Below are positions 24,318 through 32,912 of a stretch of DNA of 64,000 bases, one piece after another; position 1 is the stretch's first letter, and each line of letters opens with the position of its first letter. Below the pieces are notes generated by a model. The model did no database searches. It worked only from the letters and a program-made list of their open reading frames with translations, and had not been told where the DNA came from. The DNA is from CAZVBV01 sp964578905 (lineage in GTDB: Bacteria > Patescibacteriota > Gracilibacteria > UBA4473), in NCBI GenBank assembly GCA_964578905.1, contig CAZOER010000003.1:1-64000 (forward strand). Reading direction: 5' to 3'. Made by a program: the position numbers and the translations under genes.

Positions 24318-26126
24318 ATTCTTTTTCAGACTCTCGAACTGTGTAGGACTCAGAACGTTGAGAAGGTCTTTTCTATTTGCCTTCTTTATTTCTCCCACAG
24401 AACCAAACACCTGAAGCAGTTTCTTCTTTGTTGTTCCTCCGATTCCAGGAATATCGTCGAGAACTGACTTAATAGCTTTTTTATCTCTCACTGACCTGTG
24501 AAATGAAATCGCAAATCGATGCGCTTCATCTCGAATTCGTTGTAACAATTTCAAAGCCGGATCATCAAAGGGAAGTTCGATCGGTTCTTTTTTATTCGGA
24601 AGAAAAATTTCTTCTTCACGTTTTGCCAGCGCGATGATTTGCTTCGTTGGACGGAAGTTTTTCGGAAAAGATTTCGCTTTACTAAATCGTGCCACGGCTT
24701 TCATCACACTTGAGAGTTGTCCTTTTCCACCATCGATAACGATGAGATCGGGGAATTTTTCAGCGAACTTTTTGTCATCTTTTCGTGCAAATCGACGAGC
24801 AAGAATCTCATTCATAGCCGCAAAATCATCCACTTGTCCGTCGGGCAATGTTTTAACCGTGAACCGTCGGTACTCAGACTTCTTCGGCTCTCCAGAAATA
24901 AATACAACCTGGCTTGCAACCGTAGAAGTTCCTCCCAAATGCGAAATATCGAAACATTCCATGCGTCGGGGCACTTCCTTTAAATTCAACGCTTCGGCGA
25001 GTCGAGGAAGGGCTTTGGCAAAATTCTGTGCATGGGATTCTTCTTCTATTAATTTTCGTTCAGCAAAAAGTTTTGCATTTTTCGCCGTCATATCGAGAAC
25101 TATTTTTTTCTCTCCGCGTTGAGGAATGAGAATGGTTATTTTTTCATTATTCCCAAAGTTTTCTGATAAAAATTGAGCTGTTTTTTCCGCGTCATCCAAT
25201 TGGACTGGTACAAAAATCTCAGACGGCATTTCCTGCACTTTTTCATAAAATTGCATGAGAAAAGATTCCAAAACTTCTTGATCAGAAATGAATTCTTCTG
25301 CACGAAAACTAAATTCGTTTTGATCCAAAAGTTTCCCTTGGCGAAACGCAATTCGTATTACATAGACTGCGTTTTCGTGTCTGACGAAATGTACAAAATC
25401 GCGATTAATATTGTCATCAAATTGCACCGTTTGCTTCCGAGTAGAGGCTTCAATTGATTGAATGGTGTCTCGTGTTTTGGCAGCGGCTTCAAAGTTCTTT
25501 TCACCGGCGAATTTCTTCATTTTCTCTGTTAAAATTTTCAAAACTTCTCCCGTTTGTCCGCGAAGAAATTGGGTCATCATTTTCACATTGTTGTTGTAGG
25601 ACTCTTTATCATTTTCCAGTCCTCCCGTGATCACGAGTGGATAATAATCGAGAGAAGATTTGGTCATCTTTATCCGAAAAAACTTCTGACAGAATCGCAC
25701 TGTTTCTCGGAATTCTTTCGCGGAAGTTTTGGGTCCGATGTACGTACTTCCATCACGAACTAAACGACGAGTGATTTCCATCTTGGGAAAATCTTCATTC
25801 GTGATTCGTAAATACACGAAATTTTTATCGTCTTTGAGTCGCACATTAAACCGCGGTTGGAATTCTTTAATCAAATTGTTCTCCAAAATCATAGCTTCCA
25901 TATCAGAGCCGACCGTACGCGTTTCAATCTTTCTGATTTTTGACGTCATCAGTTCTATGCGAGGAGAAGTTGGTTTTTTTCCAAAATAACTCGATACGCG
26001 TTTTCGTAAATGCTTCGCCTTTCCGACATACAGAAGTTGCTCGTTTTTATCCCAAAATAAATAACAACCAGGGTCGGTTGGAATTTTTGCAGATCGAAAC
26101 GAAAACGGTTTTTCTTTTGTTTTCAC
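24312..26126 (-). CDS. uvrC: UvrABC excinuclease subunit C
   Basis: Makes both incisions in nucleotide excision repair. The protein has 604 residues, full length. The N-terminal GIY-YIG nuclease shows PGCYLFWDKNEQLLYVGKAKHLRKRV, the central UVR motif is KKFAGEKNFEAAAKTRDTIQ, and the RNase-H-like second nuclease carries CFDISHLGGTSTVASQV, VIDGGKGQLSSV and EAHRFAISFHR. A helix-hairpin-helix tail follows (LDDIPGIGGTTKKKLLQVFGS). The start is GTG 26126 with TAAACT six bases upstream, which again suggests a short or absent leader. It is convergent with yraN and divergent from the DUF5665 gene. Confidence 0.96.
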   Translation of the reverse strand: MKTKEKPFSFRSAKIPTDPGCYLFWDKNEQLLYVGKAKHLRKRVSSYFGKKPTSPRIELMTSKIRKIETRTVGSDMEAMILENNLIKEFQPRFNVRLKDDKNFVYLRITNEDFPKMEITRRLVRDGSTYIGPKTSAKEFRETVRFCQKFFRIKMTKSSLDYYPLVITGGLENDKESYNNNVKMMTQFLRGQTGEVLKILTEKMKKFAGEKNFEAAAKTRDTIQSIEASTRKQTVQFDDNINRDFVHFVRHENAVYVIRIAFRQGKLLDQNEFSFRAEEFISDQEVLESFLMQFYEKVQEMPSEIFVPVQLDDAEKTAQFLSENFGNNEKITILIPQRGEKKIVLDMTAKNAKLFAERKLIEEESHAQNFAKALPRLAEALNLKEVPRRMECFDISHLGGTSTVASQVVFISGEPKKSEYRRFTVKTLPDGQVDDFAAMNEILARRFARKDDKKFAEKFPDLIVIDGGKGQLSSVMKAVARFSKAKSFPKNFRPTKQIIALAKREEEIFLPNKKEPIELPFDDPALKLLQRIRDEAHRFAISFHRSVRDKKAIKSVLDDIPGIGGTTKKKLLQVFGSVGEIKKANRKDLLNVLSPTQFESLKKNL

Positions 26127-26134
26127 GGAAGGAG

Positions 26135-26162
26135 TTTACTTTTTTAGTGAAAAAATTAAAAT
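26135..26162 (+). promoter_or_regulatory. sigma70-like promoter of the DUF5665-yggT pair
   Basis: TTTACT, a 16-base spacer and TAAAAT. The -10 box ends six bases before the GTG start at 26169, consistent with a leaderless GTG-initiated message. Confidence 0.5.
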
Positions 26163-26168
26163 CACATC

Positions 26169-26501
26169 GTGAAAAAAATTATTAAAGCTTTCAAAAAGGA
26201 GCCCAAAAACCCGAGCGATATCGCGGCAGCTCAAAAAGAACTTCACCAAATTAAAAAAGTTCTCGACGGAGCTGGGTTTTCCGATTTCGTCAGATACCTT
26301 CGTTCTCCATGGCGTATCATGTGGATTAATTTCTGGGCAGGAGTGTTCCGAGGTCTTGGAATTTTGATAGGAATGACCGTGGTGGTGGCGCTCTTGGTAT
26401 GGTTTTTGACAAAGCTTGTAGATTTTCCGCTGATTGGAGAATACTTTGAGCAGATGCTCGATGCGATTAAACTCTATACGCCGACAAACGGCATGCGATG
26501 A
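26169..26501 (+). CDS. DUF5665-like membrane protein
   Basis: The protein has 110 residues. A basic cytoplasmic N-terminus of about 40 residues is followed by LRSPWRIMWINFWAGVFRGLGILIGMTVVVALLVWFL, that is an amphipathic arm and one long hydrophobic helix. It ends with LVDFPLIGEYFEQMLD. The W-R-x(2)-W-x-NF-x-G-x(3)-G-x-G pattern matches small DUF5665 proteins common in Firmicutes and Patescibacteria. Function unknown. The start is GTG 26169. It overlaps the yggT gene by four bases (ATGA), so the two are coupled. Confidence 0.78.
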   Translation: MKKIIKAFKKEPKNPSDIAAAQKELHQIKKVLDGAGFSDFVRYLRSPWRIMWINFWAGVFRGLGILIGMTVVVALLVWFLTKLVDFPLIGEYFEQMLDAIKLYTPTNGMR

Positions 26502-26758
26502 TTATCAAATTTCTGATTTCTTTTATTTCTATACTTTCCCAACTTTTATTTTGGGCGGTATTTATAAGCGTTGTGCTGTCGTGGTTTTCAGAAAAGAGAA
26601 GCAAGCTTGGAATGATGCTTGATCAGATTGTTGTACCACTCCTTCGTCCGTTTAGCTGGGCACGGATTGGGATGTTCGATTTTTCTCCTATTCTTCTCAT
26701 AATCCTACTTGCGGTTATAAGAAATATATCGGTTGAGCTCTTGTTGAAGTTGATGTAG
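26498..26758 (+). CDS. YggT family membrane protein
   Basis: The protein has 86 residues and two hydrophobic helices (ISILSQLLFWAVFISVVLSW and FDFSPILLIILLAVIRNISVELL). The loop between them contains the family's DQIVVPLLRPFSWA (usually P-x(2)-L-x-P-x-R). YggT proteins are implicated in cell-envelope or turgor functions and often lie near division genes. It is translationally coupled to the DUF5665 gene and ends one base before the convergent tsaD. Confidence 0.88.
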   Translation: MIIKFLISFISILSQLLFWAVFISVVLSWFSEKRSKLGMMLDQIVVPLLRPFSWARIGMFDFSPILLIILLAVIRNISVELLLKLM

Positions 26759-27775
26759 TTAGATTACCAATCGAGGATTTGCATCCACAAACTGTATTTT
26801 TGCGATTGCGGGATTTTTCTCATACAAGAAATATGCCACACTTCCGATCATCGCGGCATTATCGGTTGAATAGATAAATTGATTCGTGGTGAAAAACTTC
26901 TTCTCCCAAGTCTCACACGTATTTTTTAATGCCTCTCGGAGTTGCTTGTTCGCAGAAACACCTCCCACGAAGTGGAACGATTTCACCTCAGGGTGTTTTT
27001 CAAAGGCTCGTTCTAACTTCTTCACACAGGTCTTCACAACTGTCTCCTGGAAACTCGCACAGACATTGGCGATAAAGGTTTCATCGGTAGGATCTTCACA
27101 CGCTTCAACAGTTCGGTAAATGGCTGCCTTGAGCCCTGAGAAAGAAAAATTCAGAGAATCCGGTTCGAGCATAATCACTGGAAAAGCAAACGAGGTTGGA
27201 TCACCGGTTTCAGCGAGTTTAGAAACAATGGGGCCCCCAGGATATCCGAGTCCGAGCATCTTGGCGCATTTATCAAAAGCCTCTCCTGCTGCATCATCAA
27301 TAGTTTGTCCAACTTTCCTAGTATCTGTGAAATTCTCACAAATATAAAAATCAGAGTGTCCTCCGGATGCCGTGAACGTCAACGAAGGAAATTCAAAGTC
27401 TTCAATATTTCTATCCAAAGCTACCGACGCCATGTGTCCGAGAATATGATGGACGGGGATAAGTGGTTTCTTTTTCAACAATGATAAAAAACTCGTCGCC
27501 GTTGTCCCCGTTAACAACGAAGTCTGCAGTCCTGGACCTTGTGTTACCGCAATCGCATCGATATCTTCGATTGTTACATTTGCCTCTTTTAAACATTGCT
27601 CCAACACAGCTCGCCAGTTCTCGGCATGAAGTCTGGCAGCGATTTCTGGAACAACGCCTCCGTATTCATGATGTTCGGTTTGTGTTTGTCTGACATTCGC
27701 CAGTACGTTCACACCATCCTCCACCACAGCAATCGCGGTGTCATCACAGGAGGTTTCAAAGGCGAGGATTTTCAT
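26759..27775 (-). CDS. tsaD: tRNA N6-threonylcarbamoyladenosine transferase TsaD
   Basis: Catalyses the last step of t6A37 synthesis on ANN-decoding tRNAs with TsaB, TsaC and TsaE. The protein has 338 residues. It begins ILAFETSCDDTAIAVVEDG, then EHHEYGGVVPEIAARLH and the metal-binding HHILGHMASV. ASGGHSDFYI, DDAAGEAFDKCAKMLGLGYPGGP and C-terminal FHFVGGVSANKQLR follow. Complete and canonical. A terminator lies just upstream, so it has its own transcript. The partner genes are not in the window. Confidence 0.96.
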   Translation of the reverse strand: MKILAFETSCDDTAIAVVEDGVNVLANVRQTQTEHHEYGGVVPEIAARLHAENWRAVLEQCLKEANVTIEDIDAIAVTQGPGLQTSLLTGTTATSFLSLLKKKPLIPVHHILGHMASVALDRNIEDFEFPSLTFTASGGHSDFYICENFTDTRKVGQTIDDAAGEAFDKCAKMLGLGYPGGPIVSKLAETGDPTSFAFPVIMLEPDSLNFSFSGLKAAIYRTVEACEDPTDETFIANVCASFQETVVKTCVKKLERAFEKHPEVKSFHFVGGVSANKQLREALKNTCETWEKKFFTTNQFIYSTDNAAMIGSVAYFLYEKNPAIAKIQFVDANPRLVI

Positions 27776-27791
27776 CGGGATGAAACATAGT

Positions 27792-27836
27792 AAAAAAGCA
27801 CCAAGTAATCAATATAAATCGATTAGTATGGTGCTT
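27792..27836 (-). terminator. Intrinsic terminator of the small membrane-protein genes
   Basis: On the minus strand AAGCACCA and TGGTGCTT form a perfect 8-bp outer stem with a partly paired interior, followed by six T. It separates the three small membrane genes from tsaD. Confidence 0.65.
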
Positions 27837-27855
27837 AATTGTAATAGAATTGTCC

Positions 27856-28020
27856 TTAAGTGGACATATCTTCTTTAGGAACACCTCTGTTCCATGCGAT
27901 AAGAAAATGAATTCCACCGCAGAAGAGAAAGATTCCAGATCCAAGTTGACCTGACAAAAGGAGCCAAGCTCCAACGATGAGGATAAAAATTATCCAAGGC
28001 AATGCTGTTTCGTCTTTCAT
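27856..28020 (-). CDS. Very small membrane protein
   Basis: The protein has 54 residues: MKDETALPWIIFILIVGAWL, then LSGQLGSGIFLFCGGIHFLIAW and a short polar tail. Two hydrophobic helices separated by a Gly-rich turn predict a hairpin in the membrane. It is the last of three small membrane-protein genes on the minus strand (28722, 28412, 28020) and is followed directly by a terminator, which supports it as a real gene. No family recognised. Confidence 0.55.
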   Translation of the reverse strand: MKDETALPWIIFILIVGAWLLLSGQLGSGIFLFCGGIHFLIAWNRGVPKEDMST

Positions 28021-28031
28021 AATGTAAATTG

Positions 28032-28412
28032 TTAGCGTAAAGACCGACGGCTGTGAAATCTAGAAAAATTGTGAACAAAGTTTTTAATCCAAAAAAAGAG
28101 GACAAGAAATCCACAACCAATTGCAATTCTGCGAGTCCACTCATCAAAAAATATGACAAGAAGAATGCAGATAAGAAAAAGACTGATAGTTCCCACAAGG
28201 GAAATTCTTTTCCACGCCCACTCTTTGAATGGAACACGGTTTTCGTGATACCATCGACCATGAATAAGGAGTGCAAAGAGACTAGCGCCTAAGCAAAACA
28301 ATCCTTCTGGGGTGTTTTGAATAATACTGATAATTGCGCCTCCAAGTCCTAGTGTATAAAACACAAAGAAAGGAAGAAGCGGCGGTTTAGAAGAAATTAC
28401 TTTTTGTTTCAT
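28032..28412 (-). CDS. Membrane protein, function unknown
   Basis: The protein has 126 residues with four hydrophobic segments (PLLPFFVFYTLGLGGAIISI, GLFCLGASLFALLI, ISLVGTISLFLICILLVIFF, IAIGCGFLVLFFWI) and a basic C-terminus (RFHSRRSLR). The start overlaps the end of the upstream membrane gene by 26 bases, and a third small membrane gene follows 11 bases after its stop, so they form one unit. The fragment HGRWYHENR between helices has no known meaning. Confidence 0.6.
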   Translation of the reverse strand: MKQKVISSKPPLLPFFVFYTLGLGGAIISIIQNTPEGLFCLGASLFALLIHGRWYHENRVPFKEWAWKRISLVGTISLFLICILLVIFFDEWTRRIAIGCGFLVLFFWIKNFVHNFSRFHSRRSLR

Positions 28413-28722
28413 ATCGTGGTTTTGTTTTTAATGAATTCTTAATATATAAGAAAGGCATTACGGCATACATAATCAACACAAAGAGTCTGTGAACAAGAAA
28501 TTCAAACGAGTCTTTCCAGTCGAACCCATGCCAATTTTTAATTAATGGCGGTTGGTTCATACAATGCCACCATGCAGGATAGGCAAACATGACTATTCCT
28601 GACAAAATTAAAGAGGTTCCTCTTTCAACAGAGAAGAATCCTTCAAGCATAATCCAGACCACAAAGGCGAGACCAAGTCCGATAAATATCGATAACGTTG
28701 GATTTTTATTCGATTTTTTCAT
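28387..28722 (-). CDS. Membrane protein, function unknown
   Basis: The protein has 111 residues from ATG 28722 (MKKSNKNPTLSIFIGLGLAF). Two to three hydrophobic segments are visible (IFIGLGLAFVVWIML, TSLILSGIVMFAYPAWW, LFVLIMYAVMPFLYI). It shares with the next gene a layout of short loops rich in Trp and His (WWHCMNQPP; NWHGFDWKDSFE). It is first of three overlapping or closely spaced small membrane genes. An in-frame codon upstream would add residues that are not conserved in type. Confidence 0.6.
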   Translation of the reverse strand: MKKSNKNPTLSIFIGLGLAFVVWIMLEGFFSVERGTSLILSGIVMFAYPAWWHCMNQPPLIKNWHGFDWKDSFEFLVHRLFVLIMYAVMPFLYIKNSLKTKPRYETKSNFF

Positions 28723-28944
28723 AGCGCAGAATATTTTAAATTTAACAATTATTTTATTTACAAGTTTCAAAGAACAATTCTATTAATTATGACAATGCTG
28801 TGCACGCGTAGTGCAGTCGCAAATATGTCATAACGAGACATATTTAATGCAAACAACACCAATCGTCAAGTTCTGATCGGTTTTTGGACAAAAGATTTTT
28901 TTCCTGCTACCGTTCTGTCGAAAAATTAAATACACATTATTAAA
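28723..28944. other. Divergent intergenic region before topA
   Basis: These 222 bases carry no supported gene. It holds ATATGTC...GACATAT, a 7-bp inverted repeat near 28832, and a possible weak topA promoter (TTGGAC near 28885). No RNA gene recognised. Confidence 0.4.
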
Positions 28945-31260
28945 ATGACAAAAAATCTAGTGATTGTGGAGAGTCCTGCCAAAGCAAAAACAATTGAAAA
29001 GTTCCTTGGCAAAGACTTTACGGTGAAATCGAGTTTTGGACATATCAGAGATTTGCCAAAAAAAGGCATGTCGATTGATATAGAAGGAGGAACATTTGAA
29101 CCGACGTATGAAGTTTCCACGGACAAGAAAAAGACCGTGACGGAGCTGAAGAAGCTCTCAAAAGATGCAATCGTTTGGCTCGCTGCCGATGAAGATCGAG
29201 AAGGGGAAGCCATTGCGTGGCATTTGAAAGAAGCTTTGAAACTGGACCCAAAGAAAACAAAACGAATTGTATTTCACGAAATTACAAAACCAGCGATTTT
29301 GCACGCTGTAGAAAATCCACGGGAACTCGATACAAATCTTGTTGATGCGCAACAAGCTCGACGAGTGCTCGATCGATTAGTTGGATACGAACTCTCTCCA
29401 GTGCTCTGGAAAAAGGTCCGAACAGGACTCTCAGCTGGACGTGTGCAGTCAGTGGCGGTTCGAATCATTGTGGAACGAGAACGGGAAATTGATGCGTTTA
29501 GCTCATCATCAACGTTTAAAATTACTGCCGAGTTTGATCTCGGAGGAGGAAAGGTCCTCAAAGCGGAACTTCCAAAGAAATTTGAAACAGCGGAAGAAGC
29601 GAAAGCATTTCTTGAATCTTGCAAAGGAGCGGACTTCCAGGTGGCCGATCTGGAAAAGTCACCCGGAAAACGTTCTCCATCAGCACCGTTTACGACTTCA
29701 ACGCTTCAACAGGAAGCCAGTCGGAAACTCGGGTTCTCAGTGAAACAAACGATGACGGTCGCACAGAAATTGTACGAAGCGGGAAAAATTACCTACATGC
29801 GTACTGATTCCGTGAACTTATCGGATCTTGCTCTCGGGCAAGCGGGAAATGAAATTGAATCACGATACGGGAAAGAGTTTGTTCAAATCAGAAAATACAA
29901 AACGAAAGCATCTGGAGCCCAAGAAGCGCATGAGGCTATTCGTCCAACTGATCTTTCTCAAGACGGGGTATCAGGGGATGGAGGACAAGAAAAATTGTAC
30001 AGCTTGATCTGGAAACGAACGATTGCTTCGCAAATGGCGGAAGCAAAATTGGAAAAAACAACAGCGAAAATTGATATCTCTACGAACAAAACACAACTTG
30101 TTGCGAAAGGAGAGGTAGTGAAATTCGAAGGATTCTTGAAAGTCTACTTTGAGAGTACAGATGAAGAAAATGGAGACGATCCATTGGCAAAAAAGATGTT
30201 GCCTCCGATTAAAGTCGGACAAGATTTGAAACTCGATGTGATGCAGGGGTTGGAGACTTTCTCCCGTCCACCAGCACGATACACTGAGGCGAGCTTGGTG
30301 AAAAAAATGGAAGAAATGGGAATTGGTCGACCGTCTACGTACGCGCCGACAATTTCTACCATTCAAGACCGAGGGTATGTTGAAAAAGGAGATTTGGAAG
30401 GAAAAGAACGGAATCTTCAAATCTTTCTCCTCAAAAATGATACGGTTTCTGATGAAGTAAAAACGGAAGTCACGGGAGCCGATAAATCAAAACTTCTTCC
30501 AACAGATATTGGAAATGTGGTAACGGATTTCTTGGTAAAACACTTCCCGAAAATTGTTGATTACAACTTCACGGTTCAAGTGGAGGAAGAATTTGATTCG
30601 ATTTCACACGGAAAACAAAAGTGGAACAAAATGATCTCAGAGTTCTATACACCATTCCGCGCGACGGTTGATGCGGCGGCGGATATCTCTCGAGAAGAAG
30701 CACAACAAACACGAGAATTGGGAATCGATCCAGAGAGTGGGAAACCAGTCTTGGTGAGAGTTGGACGATATGGACCAATGTTTCAGATCGGAACAAAAGA
30801 CGACGAAGAAAAACCACGATTCGCATCTCTTCCAGCAGGAAAAAAGATGGACGACGTGACATTGGAAGAAGCATTGGAGCTCTTCAAACTTCCACGAATT
30901 ATCGGACAAACGAAAGATGGAGAAGATATCGGAGCGAACTTCGGACGATTCGGACCGTATATTAAATTTGGAACAAAATTTGTTTCTATCAAACCAGATG
31001 ATCCATTCACAATTACATTAGAACGAGCCTTGGAATTGATTGAAGAAAAGAAAATAGCGGACAAAGAGAAATTCATCCAAACATTTGAAGGTTCAGATAT
31101 TCAAGTTCTCAAAGGGCAATACGGACCGTACATTACGGACGGAAAGAAGAATGCGAAGATTCCAAAAGACAAAAAACCAGAAAAATTGACGCTCAAAGAA
31201 TGCGAAGAAATGATCGCAACGGCTCCTGCCAAAAAGAAACGACGGTTTATCAAGAAATAA
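28945..31260 (+). CDS. topA: DNA topoisomerase I
   Basis: Type IA topoisomerase relaxing negative supercoils. The protein has 771 residues. The Toprim domain begins NLVIVESPAKAKTIEKFLG and includes WLAADEDREGEAIAWHL. The catalytic tyrosine is Tyr284 in KITYMRTDSVNLS. GRPSTYAPTISTIQDRGYVE marks the end of the core. Instead of the C-terminal zinc fingers of E. coli TopA, it has three Topo C-terminal repeats with the pattern G-R-x-G-P-x(2)-x-G (RYGPMFQIG, RFGPYIKFG, QYGPYITDG) and a Lys-rich tail. This form is common in Gram-positives and Patescibacteria. Confidence 0.96.
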   Translation: MTKNLVIVESPAKAKTIEKFLGKDFTVKSSFGHIRDLPKKGMSIDIEGGTFEPTYEVSTDKKKTVTELKKLSKDAIVWLAADEDREGEAIAWHLKEALKLDPKKTKRIVFHEITKPAILHAVENPRELDTNLVDAQQARRVLDRLVGYELSPVLWKKVRTGLSAGRVQSVAVRIIVEREREIDAFSSSSTFKITAEFDLGGGKVLKAELPKKFETAEEAKAFLESCKGADFQVADLEKSPGKRSPSAPFTTSTLQQEASRKLGFSVKQTMTVAQKLYEAGKITYMRTDSVNLSDLALGQAGNEIESRYGKEFVQIRKYKTKASGAQEAHEAIRPTDLSQDGVSGDGGQEKLYSLIWKRTIASQMAEAKLEKTTAKIDISTNKTQLVAKGEVVKFEGFLKVYFESTDEENGDDPLAKKMLPPIKVGQDLKLDVMQGLETFSRPPARYTEASLVKKMEEMGIGRPSTYAPTISTIQDRGYVEKGDLEGKERNLQIFLLKNDTVSDEVKTEVTGADKSKLLPTDIGNVVTDFLVKHFPKIVDYNFTVQVEEEFDSISHGKQKWNKMISEFYTPFRATVDAAADISREEAQQTRELGIDPESGKPVLVRVGRYGPMFQIGTKDDEEKPRFASLPAGKKMDDVTLEEALELFKLPRIIGQTKDGEDIGANFGRFGPYIKFGTKFVSIKPDDPFTITLERALELIEEKKIADKEKFIQTFEGSDIQVLKGQYGPYITDGKKNAKIPKDKKPEKLTLKECEEMIATAPAKKKRRFIKK

Positions 31261-31266
31261 AACGCT

Positions 31267-31602
31267 TTATTTTTTGTAGCTGTAGATTAAATACAAAATC
31301 CCTGGAACAAAGGGCATAGTCATTACTATGCTCGGATCTTCCCACGTAATAAGGGCTATAAGCCAGCCAATTATTAAAGGAATACTGATGAGGTATCCTG
31401 CGATTTTTTCCCATCGCCATCCAATTATAAATCCGACAAGAAAGAGTGGTGTAATGAGGAGCCATGTATTTTCAACAAGAGACATCGTGGCATCGGGAAT
31501 GGGAAACCCATACCCAAGATAAAAAGGGAAAATCAATAAAAATAATAATGTTCCACTAATTCTGGCAGTCCATTTAATGGTACTGAGTGTTTTTGCCTTC
31601 AT
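31267..31602 (-). CDS. Membrane protein, function unknown
   Basis: The protein has 111 residues with four hydrophobic helices (TLLFLLIFPFYLGYG, TWLLITPLFLVGFIIGW, IAGYLISIPLIIGWLIALI, MPFVPGILYLIYSY) and very short loops. A basic start (MKAKTLSTIKWTAR) puts the N-terminus inside. It ends six bases before the convergent topA stop and is followed upstream by a tRNA gene on the same strand. No family recognised with confidence. Confidence 0.62.
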   Translation of the reverse strand: MKAKTLSTIKWTARISGTLLFLLIFPFYLGYGFPIPDATMSLVENTWLLITPLFLVGFIIGWRWEKIAGYLISIPLIIGWLIALITWEDPSIVMTMPFVPGILYLIYSYKK

Positions 31603-31618
31603 GATCTATTTTAAAAAG

Positions 31619-31694
31619 TGGTGGGCGAGGCAGGAATTGAACCTGCCACCAAAGCGTTATGAGCGCCCTGCTCTAACCACTGAGCTACTCGCCC
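31619..31694 (-). tRNA. tRNA with CAT anticodon (Ile2 or elongator Met)
   Basis: Cloverleaf on the minus strand with acceptor GGGCGAG/CTCGCCC, anticodon loop CTCATAA and encoded CCA. The body (AGTGGTTAGAGCAGG...TTGGTGGCAGG) resembles the lysidine-modified tRNA-Ile2 more than elongator tRNA-Met. Both are possible. Initiator tRNA is excluded because the first pair is G-C and the loop stem lacks three G-C pairs. Confidence 0.93.
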
Positions 31695-31740
31695 GTTTGA
31701 GGTGATTGTACTGAAATACAACAATTTTTGAAGAGCAATA

Positions 31741-32649
31741 TTATCGCCACTCAAACGCATCATATATCCATGAGATGAGTTTTTTGGTTTCTCCGAAACG
31801 ATCTTGAGAACCGAGGATGACGGTGAGAACTTCGTCTCCGCCCTTTGTTTCCCCGAGTGCTACGAAGCATTCTCCGGCAAAGTAGGTGAATCCCGTCTTC
31901 ATTCCTTTTAAGTTCAAGAAACTGCTGAGGAGTTTATTCGTCGTTGCTTTTTCATGAAAGAATTTCCCATCCACAGAGGTTCCCTCGAAGTAAGGTTTCG
32001 CAACAGCGGTCTTCACAAACTTATTCTGTAGCAAGATTCGAGCCAAGGTTAATACGTCGTATGCCGACATAGAATTCCCCCAGACCTCTGTTTGCTCCTC
32101 ATCTATTATATCCAAGCCCGTTGAGTTATAGAACTTCGCAGAGTGGAGCTTGAGCTCTTTTGCTCGTGCGTTCATTTCTCTCACAAATTCTGCCTCTGAT
32201 CCTGAATGGAAGATGGCGAGCGTTACCGCCGCATCGTTCGCAGAACCAATCAAAATTGCCTCAACGAGTGTGCCAACCGTAAATTGTTCATACTCATAGA
32301 CGTCAATTGTAGAGCTGTTCACCAGTGTTGCCTCAATCGGAACCGTTACCACTTCATCAAGTTCGTGGTTCTCCAGAATCAACATCGCCGTCATCAACTT
32401 AGAAATCGAAGCGATGGGTTGCGATCGGTGTGCACGTTCAGAGAGAAGAACCTTTCCAGATCCTAAATCCATAGCAAGAACTGCCGTTTGCGTATTTTCT
32501 AGCAATTTCGGGGCAACACGATTGGATGCTTTTTCAGGAACTTTTGCCAACTCCAAAATCTCAATATTCGGGAGTACATCAATGTTTTGTCCCGTTGGAA
32601 TGTCGTGGGAATTGAGAGACAAAAGCGCAAAAACGATGAATTCTAACAT
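31741..32649 (-). CDS. D-alanyl-D-alanine carboxypeptidase (S11 family)
   Basis: Penicillin-binding serine peptidase trimming peptidoglycan stem peptides. The 302 residues start with a hydrophobic MLEFIVFALLSLNS export signal. The three active-site motifs are present: S81-I-S-K84 (ASISKLM), SAN in IGSANDAAVTLA, and KTG in LKGMKTGFTYFAGECF. The first domain is complete. The C-terminal beta domain of E. coli PBP5 is missing, and the protein ends soon after the catalytic fold with no amphipathic anchor, so the N-terminal segment may be an uncleaved anchor. It is flanked by a tRNA and by a structured RNA gene on the opposite strand. Confidence 0.92.
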   Translation of the reverse strand: MLEFIVFALLSLNSHDIPTGQNIDVLPNIEILELAKVPEKASNRVAPKLLENTQTAVLAMDLGSGKVLLSERAHRSQPIASISKLMTAMLILENHELDEVVTVPIEATLVNSSTIDVYEYEQFTVGTLVEAILIGSANDAAVTLAIFHSGSEAEFVREMNARAKELKLHSAKFYNSTGLDIIDEEQTEVWGNSMSAYDVLTLARILLQNKFVKTAVAKPYFEGTSVDGKFFHEKATTNKLLSSFLNLKGMKTGFTYFAGECFVALGETKGGDEVLTVILGSQDRFGETKKLISWIYDAFEWR

Positions 32650-32741
32650 CGGGAGCAGTGTAGTTTTTTTGGTCGGTTTATCAAGGTGGGGGCTCTTTTA
32701 TTAAATAAAGAATATTGACGAAATAAAAAAAATAGATAAAA

Positions 32742-32912
32742 GGAGTCTGTTCTTTTTGTGAGAGTTATTTTTCATAATCTCTTACAGAGAGTAAGAACAC
32801 ATCGGGACGTGGGCTCTACATGGGAGAGCAATAGATCAATGATCTAAGTCAGTTCGATCCTGGCCGTCGCGACAAACAGACTCCAACGCTTTTGCCGCGG
32901 AGTCTACTTTTT
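32742..32912 (+). ncRNA. Structured RNA with a tRNA-like cloverleaf and terminator, apparently undescribed
   Basis: The gap between the carboxypeptidase and cysS folds into a multi-helix RNA on the plus strand. A 10-bp perfect closing stem pairs 32742-32751 with 32875-32884. Inside are a long hairpin (about 32751-32797) and a cloverleaf-like domain at 32802-32872. The cloverleaf has an 8-bp acceptor-like stem with one G-G mismatch and a D-arm-like hairpin GCTCT/AGAGC. It also has a 5-bp arm TAGAT/ATCTA and a T-arm GTCAG/CTGGC whose loop TTCGATC fits the tRNA T-loop consensus exactly. There is no variable loop, CCA or normal anticodon. TTGACG stands upstream at 32715. At the end AGACTCC (32878) can instead pair with GGAGTCT (32899-32905), followed by five T, as a terminator that competes with the closing stem. 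Not a recognised Rfam-type family to me. Confidence 0.55.

Noticed and set aside
28723..28944. A small RNA gene in the gap before topA
   Set aside because: Only short imperfect palindromes are present and there is no terminator or clear promoter.
32802..32874. A normal tRNA gene
   Set aside because: The T-arm is canonical but there is no CCA, no variable loop and no usual anticodon loop; it is treated as a tRNA-like part of a larger RNA.
32742..32912. T-box or other riboswitch controlling cysS
   Set aside because: cysS runs toward this RNA from the other side (convergent), so it cannot be its leader; no T-box TGGNACC motif was seen.
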